In this document: in pieces, positions 39,001 to 51,000 of the stretch
Layout: the number at the start of each line of letters is the position of its first letter
How positions within the stretch are numbered: the first letter of the stretch is position 1
Assembly: GCA_943736015.1 (NCBI GenBank)
Contig: OX031065.1
Coordinates: 48,896,992-48,960,991, forward strand
Length of the DNA stretch: 64,000 nucleotides
Reading direction: 5' to 3'
DNA from: Tridacna crocea
Lineage: Eukaryota > Mollusca > Bivalvia > Cardiida > Cardiidae
Notes under the pieces: generated by a model
Told to the model about the DNA's origin: nothing
Seen by the model: the letters and a program-made list of their open reading frames with translations, nothing else
Database searches by the model: none
Position numbers and translations under genes: made by a program

Positions 39001-42000
39001 CATTACCAAACGACAATATTTTAGGTTTGGCCAAATTGAAAGCATTTGCAGACGACAAGATAAAAGGGACTGAAAATTTGAAATTTGTTTTGTGAAGAAA
39101 AGAAAACATTGTGGGAAAAGGAGAAAATGCTGGTTAACAGCATTTTCTCCTTTTCCCACAATTTTTTCAAGAAGCTTCTTTCTCAGGGTCATCAAAAGTT
39201 GGGATTGTGCAGTAATGGGTTCAAATTTCGTGCTTGGCAAATTTCTTTACACCAATTGATGATAATTACTGTGACAGGATTCATCCCTTTACATTCCACT
39301 GTTTTGATGGTGATTAGGTGGAAAAGTAGCCAGTGGCCGGGGTAAGAAAATGGTGCACAGTGCTGGTAATAAAAATAAAATCCAGGAAAGCATGGGCAGA
39401 TTCACATGTCAGCCTAAAATACAAATCATACAAACAAAATTAGATGATAAAAAATAACTAAAGCAGCATCAAAAACTTGCATCATACAGTTAAATGAAAT
39501 ATACTCACCTCTACAGCGAGTTTCAAATTGGTCATAAAAGTATCATCCTGCTGGACAGATCGCCTCTGCAAACAGAGAAAAAACCTGTATGCTTACTGAA
39601 CTAGATTATCTTCCTAGTCTTTCTATTTCATAAATTATTTGGAAAAATATTTACTTTTATCCTGCCAAAAGTCATCTTCGCAAGCCAAGGTTGATGATTC
39701 ACTATGCTACTCTACCCTTGGCGGATTGAGCTTGATTTTTACATTCCCCCGATACGCTTTTTCATTGGATGCAGCCAGCTCTAGATGCAACGAATGAAAC
39801 TCCTTGTAGCATTTCATCTTTGATAAAAATAGAATAAGGTCACGACCGTTCAAATAGAAGGTAATCATGGAAACCCACGTGGATGTCTGCTTATCGCTTC
39901 ATGTTGAATAATTGTATTCGTAAGCGATTTGTAAAACGATACTTCATTGGCTTTCAGAAATATGATGTAAAGGAGGGCAATAACCAGCATCCAATAGAGG
40001 GCACATCGCAGGAATCTCAAAATAGGGCTCAATCAGCCAAGGTAAGATCCACATAGTGATCGTAACCTTGGCTCGCGAAAATAGCCAAAAGTATGAAATG
40101 AATCTTTCAAGCGGACAGTAAAAACCTATGTTTCCTGCTTTAAAAAAGTACTTTTGGAGGAAAGATGTCTCCTTATTGGACAGTATACATACAAGATCAG
40201 ACTGCACATTTTGTGCAGTCTGATCTTGATCTATGTTGTCCACAAAAGGTCAGTGAGCCGTGCTTAGCTGCCTTGGTGTTAAGGTAAGACATGGAAACAA
40301 AGTTGAACTTTTTACAAAACAACAGACTTTAAAAAGAGCCAAGCTAAAAGTTTAAGTTAACATTCCAATTTGCAGCAACAGATGCTTTTAACTTGAACAA
40401 GTACAAAATTTTGTCACAAAGTAAAGAGTTAACCCCTTACTCCACAGATACTCATTTCTATGCATTGCCTGTAGGAGCCTTTGGGAAACATTGTGGCAAA
40501 AGGTGAAATTGCTCGTCACGAGCAATTTCACCTTTTGCCACAATGTTTTCTACACTATCAAAAGGTGTCATATACGCATAAGAAACGGCTTCATCATTGC
40601 TGTTATTTAGGGTAAATTAGAGATACCATAGAAACGCCTTATGGGGTAAAGGGTTAAAAGATAAGATAACATATAAACTTACAATATTTTGATCCTTTAG
40701 CACAGTTTGCATAGCCTGTGTTAACTGACTGGATACCATTTCCTATCCAAAACAAGAAAAACTAACAGAAGTGAATATACCTTAACTAGACATTCCATCA
40801 TTATTATAATTTAACCCTTTACCACACAATGCCGACTTGTATCAACCCTAAAGAAGAAGCCTTTTAAAAACATTGTGGGAAAAGGAGAAAACGCTGGTGA
40901 CCAGCATTTTCTCCTTTTCCCGCAACATTTTCTACCCTATCAAACAAAAGTTGCATTATCAAGCCACATTGAACTTGTAATCTGAAAACGCTTTCAATTT
41001 AGACAGGTCCAAATTGTGTTGTGTGGTAAAGGGTTAAGGTATCTTTCACATCTATACTAGTATAGTTGCCTTTAAGTTTATTGTGGGTACTAGTAAAGGA
41101 TGATGTAATGAAACTTACTGAATTGTGTTATTAAGTCTTCCAAGATCACATAAAATGGTATATCAACATCTGATAAGCTGCATTAACGTTTTATCAAACA
41201 ACAAAATTTTGGACTAGTCCAAATTCAAAGCATTTGCAGACGACAAACTAAATGCAAAACAAAAATTGAATTTGATTTTGAAAGGGTAGAAAACAATGAG
41301 GGAAAAGGAGAAAATGCCGGTCACCAGCATTTTCTCCTTTTCCCTCAATGTTTTCAAAAGGCTTCTTTTCTGGGGGTCATCAAAAGTCGTGATTGTTTGG
41401 TAATGGGTTAAGGTTTGTTAACTTTTTATCACACGACAAAATTTTAGACTGGTTCAAATTGAAAGCATTTGCAGACAACAAAATAAAGGTGACTGAAAAA
41501 TTGAAATTTGATCTGGGAAGGGTAGAAAACACTGCTGGAAAAGGAGAAAATGCTAGTTACCAGCATTTTCTCCTTTTCCTACAGTTTTTTCAAAAGGCTT
41601 CTTTCTCAGGGGCGTCAAAAGAAGGGATTGTGTGGTAATGTGTTAAATTGCACTAAGTTCCAAATGATTTCAATGTTCTATTACGTCTCAAGATTAACAA
41701 ACAATCAACATAATGGTGGAAGAACTATTGGCAGTTTACTAAAATGCCAACTGCCCTCATGGTCAAATTAATTCCATCCCATGACCCAACATCATCATGT
41801 TTCTATCCAATTGTAGACATTGGTGCCAAATAACCAAATTTTGCACCTGTCATTAAACCCACTTTTCACGGAGCATAGTTCAAATATACAGAAATGGGGT
41901 CTTTTATTGGCCACTTACAGCTAAAACTTCAATGCTCCCTCCATCTAATTTCTGATATTGAAGACAAAATCCAGTCAGAACTTTATCAAAATTTTCCTTG

Positions 42001-45000
42001 GTTTTAGATGACCCTAAAATGAAAAGGGAAAACATGAGAATTCATACTTTAACACTTTACCAAACGACAAAATTTTAGATTGGTCCAATTTGAAAGCACT
42101 TGCAGGCAACAAAATAAACGCAACTCAAAAATTGAAATTTGTTACCAGCAGGATAGAAAACGTTCTGGGAAGAGAAGAAAATGCCGGTAAGCAGCATTTT
42201 CTCCTTTTTCAACAATGTTTTCAAAAGGCTTCTATTTCAAGGCCATAAAAACGAAGGACTGTTTGGTAAAAGGTTAATATAAATAAAATTCACGATGATT
42301 AAAAATTATTTGATGCAGTTTTCTTTCTTGAACAATACTAGAGCTGTCACTGAATGTGACTTAATACCCCCACCAGCGCTTTGACAGAAAAAAAAGAGTC
42401 AGGTTCAAGGGGAGATAATTCCTCAACCAGGAAGACATGACAGTTGACAATTACGTCTTCCAATTCTTCAATTTATGAACAATATAATGTGCAAAAATTC
42501 AATACAATTGAAGGAAAACTGTAGGAGGAGTTCGTGACACAAAATTACTAGTATTTTGTATAGACTGACACACAGACCGACAGACAGGCTGATTCCAGTA
42601 TACCCCCAAAAACATTAATTTTGCGGGTGTATAATATTTAACATTTTTCAAAGTTGTAAATTCAATTTTTGGGAAAAGAAAGTGGTATGAAGACAGAGAA
42701 AATACTTTTCTCCTTTGATTTTAACCCATTACCACACAATCCCTACTTTTGATGCCCCTGAGAAAGAAGCCTTTAGAAAACATTGTAGGAAAAGGAGAAA
42801 ATGCTGGTAACCATCATTTTCTCCTTTTCCCACAATGTTTTCTACCCTTCTCACAAAACAAATTTCAAATTTTCAGTCACTTTTATTTTGTCATCTGCAA
42901 ATGCTTTCGATTTGGACAAGCCTAAAATATTGTTGTTTGGTAATGAGTTAATGTACTGTGATATACTCTATTCAATTATACTTTCACCAATGCAGAGTTT
43001 TCAATATTTGCTTTGCTAAACATCCACAGATTTTGCATATCCCATTTCAACTGTAACACTTTACTATACTTTACAATAACAAACAAATAAAGCTTAGACT
43101 CCTCTAAACTCAAAGCATTTGCAGATAACAAATTCAGTGTAATATTGAGTTTGTCTCGGGCAGAGAAGAAAACACTGTAGGGAAAAAAGAAAATGCTGAT
43201 AACCAGCTTTTTCTTCTTTTCCACAATTTTTCCAATAGACTTCATCTCTCAGGGTTGTTAAACAATCTGTAGATTGTTTGGTAAAGAGTTTAATCTTCGC
43301 CATTTTTTCTACTATTTCAGATGTTAGTGTCCAGCCTGAATTTTTCCCTAGCATTTTCAAATAGTCATCATAGCTGGACAGATACTTCCTTAACCCATTA
43401 CCACACAATCCCTACTTATGACGCCCCTGAGAAAGACGCCTTTAGAAAACATTGTGGGAAAAGCAGAAAATGCTGGTAACTAGCAATGTTTTCTACCCTT
43501 CACAAAACAAATTTCGAATTTTCAGTCACTTTTACTTTGTTGTCTGCAAATGATTTCAATTTGGACCAGTCTAAAATATTGTCATTTGGTAATGGGTTAA
43601 TTATGCCATTTTCTGTTATTTCTGCCATTATAATCCAACCCTACCTGCATTTCTCCATAGTATACTCAAGCAATCATCATAGTTGGACGGAGGTTTGCTA
43701 ATTGTTCCTGTTTTGTCATCGATACTAATATCTTGTGTATCTGAAAAATCATAAAACAGAAGAACCTTGCTCTGTAAAAAGGGCATCTAATGAAGGCCAA
43801 CTTTTGTTGAACTTTTTTACTCTTATTATTTTGTTACATTTTTCGCATATCTGAAGATAATTCTACCTCAGGATTTAGTGGGAAGTTCGAAAAAAAGAGA
43901 ACTATTGGATATATAAGAGTTATACATGGAAACCGGTCCATGCCATACTAGTCACATTTCTGACTTCAGATAGTATACAGGTTGTGACCCCGCCTAAATA
44001 CGACTGGACCTCAGATCAATACAGTTGACCTCGTATCAATATTGATGACCCAGGACCAATACAGAAATCCTTGAACCTGATTGGTCAAAAGTTCAGTCGT
44101 GTGAGCGTCTGCCCTTACTTTTAACCAATCACGTTCAAAGAACCCTATTTTCACTTCTCTTTGGTTGTCATATTGATTCTGGGCCAACAGTTAAACCTTT
44201 ACCAAAGAACCAAATCTTAGACTGGTCCAAATTTTAAGCACTTGCAGGTGGCGAAGTAAACGTAACCCAAAAGTTGATATTTGTTTCCAGCAGGGTAGAA
44301 AACATTGTGGGGTAAAGGAGAAAATGCTGGTTACCAGCATTTTCTCCTTTTCTCACAATGTTTTCAGAAGGCTTCTTTTTCAGGGTCTTAAAGACCAGGG
44401 ATTGTTTGGTAAAGGGTTAATACTGCTGACCTTGGACCTGTAACTGGGCCAATACGAAATCATTTGATTAATATCATTATATCATTGCAGGGTTCAAATT
44501 TAACGGTTGCAAACTCCCAAAATGCAGGCTGAAATGAAAAAATGTGAGTGCCTGTTTCTAACAGTCGAAATAATTTGCGAGTGTGCCGGAAAATGGGCAA
44601 ACCTACCGCTTAAAATTCTGAATTAATCTATGAATGTGGTCGTTTTTTGTGTGTACACACACTGTATTGTCGTATGTGGTGTAGAACTATCCTTTGAGAG
44701 TACCGACCATGTGACCGGTATTCATAGAGACACTTGTTGCCATATTGTAAATACATGTATCCGATATTTTAAGCACGTAGACGATTCTGACGTTGTTTTT
44801 ACGTCTGTCTGCATTGCCTCGCTGACAGTATGGAGCGGAAAATATCTAGTTTTTTCGGCAGAAGGCCGTATTCCATGACATTGCCGGAATACACAGACCC
44901 CCAAAACGATAAAACTGTCGAATGTGTAGAGTCCGAGCTATAATATTAGCCATATTCGACGGGTAATCACGGTTTTTCGTGTTGCACTCTTTGTATTCAA

Positions 45001-48000
45001 ATTGTAAATTTCACAATTTCGTAAGCGTTTGGGAAGCACAAACCTTACATTCTCAAATCAAAGTAATGTTTGTGAAGCACGAAACAGGCACCTTACAGGT
45101 AGGCGGAGCTTATTATCTATTTTCGTGCTTTACGAAAGTTGACCAGTCGAATAGAGCTATTATATAAGCAAACAGAGGAGACCCACTCAACAATATTTAG
45201 ACACTCCCAAATTGATAGTCTGAAGCTGACAATTTCAAAATTGGTACAATGGAAACTTAATTCTCTCATAATGTAGAAAACATTGTAGGAAAAGGAGAAA
45301 CTGTTCATCAATGTTTTCGTAATTTTCCCATTTCAGAGTAGTTAAAACAGGGGACTTAGTGGCAATGGGTTAAAATATTGCTAGTACAAAATTGATTTTT
45401 GCTAGTAGAAAAAATGGTCACTAGCAAATTTTTGCTACTTGAAAAAAATGTTAAATTTGACCCCTGCATTGTGGTAAAAAATAAAGAAATTGCCTGAGCC
45501 AGGGATTTGAACCAGCTATCCCATAGTTTCAAACCCTGTACCAACTGAGATACTGGGCTCTACTTTTCTTATGATCCTTTACAGCAGAATTCCATAATCT
45601 AACATATTTATTTTTTAGTTATCTATTTAGCACAGAATGTACAAAATAATTTATTATACTGCAAAGAAATTTCTCCTGATCTGATTATTAAACATGCCAG
45701 GAACATACATATCATGTTCCCTGGCAAAAACCATGTAAAGCCAGTTTCCCTTTTGAGTGCCCCATAAACATCACTACACGTCCAACACAACATCCGAAAT
45801 GGCAGTGGTGATCAATTACCAGACTGCACGTTTATGCACCAAACTGCACATTTTTGTGACATAAGTTTCCAGTGACGTCAGTTTTCAATGAATTGGGGCA
45901 CTAAGAAGGGAATTTCTATTTCGTCAGCATGCTCGCTTTGTGCGATTATAATAGAGGAAAAGTTTGCTTAATGTGCTTTGAAAGGGTAAAACTTTGCAGT
46001 ATAATTAATTTGTTGTACGATCAGGTTACAACTAGTAATGGCTTTAACATATGCAATATATTCAAATAAAAGGTAAAATACTAAGGAAATGCATATAACC
46101 ATGTCAGGCACTTCAGCAACAAAAAGAGAAAGGATCCCTTGATTCCAATGTTTCAATTTCTAATGGACCTGAAAAACGGCAATTTTGAAAACTTTGTGGG
46201 AAAAGGAGAAAATGCTGGTGATCAGCATTTTCTCCTTTTTCCACATTGTTTTTTGCCCTCCACAAACAAATTCTAACATTAACTCTTTACTAAACAGTAA
46301 AGTTTTGGACTTGTCCAAATTGAAAGCATTTACAGACAATATGCCAGAAGTGGCTCAACTGATGAAATTTGTTTGTTTTTGATAGGGAGGAAAACATTGC
46401 GGAAAAAGGATAAAAAATGCTGGTTACCAGCATTTTCTCCTTTTCCCACAATGTTTTCAAATGCTCTCTTCTTCAAATTAGTTAAAAGTCGGCATTGTGT
46501 GGGAAAGAGTTCAGCCACTTTTAATTAATTATCTGCAACTGCTTCAAATACGGAAAAGTTTTAATTGTCAGCATTTAGTAAAATTTATTCCTTTTAACCA
46601 CTTTTTATAATTTCATCTCTAGTACAGAAAGTTTGAGAATGTTCTACTTCTGACTCACCAAACTTCCTATTAAACATACAAGAAATACAAAGGACCCTGT
46701 AACTCTCATCTTTACTGTTGTAGAATGTCTCCTCAAACAGAATTTTGACCTGAAACAGAATTTTCAAATTCCAATAATTACCAATCCCTCACAATCCAAG
46801 ATTCTCACGACCCTACTCTTGATGACCTGGAGAAAGAAGCCTTGAGAAAACATTGTAGGAATCAGCATTTTCTCCTTTTCCGATAATGTTTTCTACTCTT
46901 CACAAAACAAATTTCAAATTTCCAGTCACTTTTGTTTCAGCAAAAATGCTTTCAATTTGAACTAGAGCTGTCACCGAATGTGAGTTAATACCCCCGCCAG
47001 CACTTTGACAGAAAAAAGTTTCAAGTTCAAAGGGAGATAATTCCTCAACCAGGAAGAGTTGACACTTGAAAATTGCATCTTGCAAATCTGCAATATATTA
47101 TCAGTGTATGTGCAAAGTTTCAATACAATTTAAGGAAAACTAGGAGCAGTTCGTGACACCAAATTACTAGTATTTTGTACACAGATGGACACATGGACAT
47201 ATGTACGGACAGACATGCTGATTCCAGTATACCCCCGAAAACATTCATTTTGCAGGGGTATAACAAGCCTAAAATATCGTTGTTTGGTAATGAGCTGAGA
47301 CAGGGTAGAAAACATTGTGGGGGAAAAGGGAAGAGGCTGGTTCTCTTATTTCCCAAAGGTTTTCAAAAGCCTTCTTCTTCAAATTCATTAAAGGTCAGGA
47401 TAGTGTAGTAAACCCTATACTAAACATACAATTGACAATCGTGAGAAAAAAGCTTTTGAAAAAATTGGACAATTAGAATTTCGTTTTCCACTCTTTTATA
47501 GACTTTATTACCACTATTTGTACCATATTCAATTTGTTTTCTGCAAATTCATTGGATTTTGGAGGGTTCGACATTTTTGTTGTTTGAAGATGGGTAGAAA
47601 ATAAATTTTCAAATGCTGCTAATTTCAGTTCACATAGAGCAAACCCTTCCACTGAGAACTATTCAGTAATTATCAGCAAAGCAAAATCAGAAAAGAAAAA
47701 TGTTTTTTGATATTTATTCAAGTAATACAACTCACCTTCTTGCCCCTTTGAAAACCTTTGTCCAAATTTATTTGCCCTTCACTGATTGTCACCTCCTGAA
47801 ATAAACCATGTTTGAGCATATTTTGTTGGTACAATTACAACTAGAGCTGTCACTGAATGTGACTTAATACCCCTGCCAGTGTTTTGACATAAAAAAGTGC
47901 CAAGTTCAAGGGGAGATAATTCCTCAACCAGGAAGAGTTGACACTTGAAAATTTTGTCTTGCAAATCTTCAATACATGATCAGTATATGTGCAAAGTTCC

Positions 48001-51000
48001 AATACAATTGAAGGAAAACTGTAGGAGGAAACTGTGACACAATATTACAAGTATTTTGTAAACAGACGGACACACAGATGGATGGACACAAGAGCAGACA
48101 GGCTGATTCCCGAAAACATTCATTTTGCAGGGTATAAAAAGGCACATCAACTATTCTTCACTGTCTCATGATTTATAACTGAGTTGTCAAGACAGTCTGT
48201 TGTCCCTTTAATAAACAATTTAGATTTTTAACCACCCTGAAGATGGAAAGCTTTTGAAAACATTGAGAGAAATGGAGAAAATGCTGGTAATCAGTATTTT
48301 CTTTTCTTCTTTTCTAACAATGCTTCCTACCCTATTTAACTCTTTACCATACAACAAAATTGTAGACCAGTCCAAATTGAAAGCATTTGCAGACAACAAA
48401 ATAAAAATGTCTCAAAAATTGAAAATTATTTTGAAAAGGGTGGAAAAGATTGTGGGAAAAGGAGAAAATGCTGGTTACCAGCATTTTCTCCTTTTCCAAC
48501 AATATTTTCAAAAGGCTTCTTTCTCAGGGTCGTTAATAGTTGGAATCATGTGGTAAAGAGTTAAGACAGACATCATCAATTCAGCTACATTATACTTTTA
48601 TTTTGAGGTCTGCACATGCTTCCATTGAGTGCCAGCCATTAGGACTTGTGGCTGTTGTCGAATTTCTCACAGAGTATTAGGTAGTGCAGATATAAGACCA
48701 GAGTGCATACTCTGCATCATGTGATCTTGATCTTTGCTGCTCTTAAATACATTGCAAGCTGACCATAGCAATTTAATTGTAGACATGTATTTCAGTTGTA
48801 ATACTTCTTAAGGTAGTGGACCTGTTATAGTGTTATGTACATACCCAGTTACTCCTAGCTTTGTTCATGTGTGTATCTATTTTTTGAATGGTTTTTCCCC
48901 TGTTACTATTTTTAGAACTGGATTCTCTCTTGTGGAATATTGTGCTGGAAGTTTCCAGGCCTTTATACAATCTGTTTACTAGAAGTTATGCAACTGATTT
49001 TAACATGAATTTTCTGGAAGTTTCCCTGTTATTATAAAAGGAAAAGCTTTTTACATCTCAGTGTTCACTAGTTAATACATGATTGCCAGACTACAGTGGG
49101 GATTATCTTGTGTTTGTGTCATAATTAGTGCCTGGATTACATTCAGTTTGGATTTGGATCAGACTAGACTAAAGTGAGGATTACTTTGTGTGCTTGGATT
49201 ACATTCAGTTTGGATCAGGATCAGATTGGAATTAAGACTGGAATAGTTTGTCTTCTGAATTTAACGTCTAAGGTATTGTTTTGTACTATTGTAATATTGT
49301 CACTGTTTATTTGATATTTTTGTTAATAAATTCTGTTAATTGTTATCGTTTGTTGCTGGCTTCTTCTTTCTAGTTACGCCTGACTCGTAACAATAGTTAT
49401 AGTGCAGCATGGTATAAAATTTCTTGGCAGTTGATAAAGACAGATTTATAAAGATATAACACTTTTGCAAATTTTTAACTGACGAAGAATTCTTTTGATG
49501 TCTATCTTGAAATTATTTGTTGATACTTTTGTTAGTTTCCAGAAAGAGGTAATTATCGTATTCTTTCGTAATGAGAATGTAGTGGTTTTTAGATCTATAA
49601 ATGATCATTCTAGGAAAGACAAAAAGGAAAAAGTAGCTCATTTTTAATCTTATCTTAGTAAATTTTGAAGGATAATATTATAGTGGAATAGCTCTTTTCT
49701 ATTATGGGTCCACTACTTTAACTCCATGAGTGGAACTTTTCAAATTACAGGCACCTTTAAACTTACTATCTGAACCACACTTTATTAAATCTAACAATTT
49801 TTGGCAAATACTGTCGGCCTTCAATGGACAGGTCTAGAGTTTTGTCTTCTGGTAAAGAGGTACGGTTACATCACAGCAAAGTTTAAGTGGAATATTTGAC
49901 AATTTGACTTTTGACAAGCCTGCACAATAGTACTCTCAGAGTGGTAATTAACTCTATTGGACTTGCAGTAAGAGGGGTTGGAATAAGACAGATGACCATG
50001 GAAAACTACTCACATGTCCGGAGACTGTCTGATAACTGTTCCCACCCAGTGGTTTGAGTATGTGATCCTGAAAGTCTGTGCCTGTTAAACTATCACTTAT
50101 AACAGCTGAATACCTTGGTATACAGATCTGAAAAAGACGTCAGTAATCCCTTACAGCTTTAACTTAACTCTTTCCCCAACAAGCTCTGGTTTTTACGTGT
50201 CTGCAGTAAAAGTCTTTTGAAAACACTGTGGGAAAAGGAGAAATTGCTCGTAATGAGCAATTTATCCTTTTCCCACAGTGTTTTCTACCCTTTTTGAGAA
50301 CTTTCTGCCACTTTCTCAAAATCTAAAATTGTCGTCTGCAAACTCTTTCAGTTTGGAAGAGACCAAACTTTGTCATTTGGGAAAGGTTTGACTCTTTACC
50401 AAAAGACAAATTTTTGGACTGGACCAAATTCAAAGCATCTGCAGACAACAAAATAATCCATTACCACACTACCATCCCTACTTTTGACGATCTTGAAAAA
50501 GAAGCCTTTAGAAAACATTGTGAGAAAAGGAGAAAATGATGGTAACCAGCATTTTCTCCTTTTCCCACAATGTTTTATATAGGCTTCTTTCTAAGTGTAC
50601 TTGAAAGTTGGGATTGTGAGTTAAAGAGTTAACAATTTCCAAAAGAGAAAATGGCCAAAATCCCGTTATTTCAAGGTTATTTTGGCCTTCTTGAGAAGTG
50701 GCCAGTAATCCTTTGTAATAGATCAGGGCCCATATTCACCAACCATTCGTAAGAACATTCTTGATCTTATTCTTCAAGACTTCCTAACTGTGAAAGTAAG
50801 TAACAAAACTTCTGATTTGCTAAACCATTTGGTTTAGCCAATCAAAAGTTCTGTGACTTCAACACTGACAAAATTCTGAAGAATGAGACTAAAATTTTCT
50901 TAAGAATGATTGGTGATGTAACAAAAGGGCTCTTGACACAAAGTTGCTTAGCTGAGCCTTTTAGACCCAACATGACCCATTTTATGACTCTTTCAAGATA

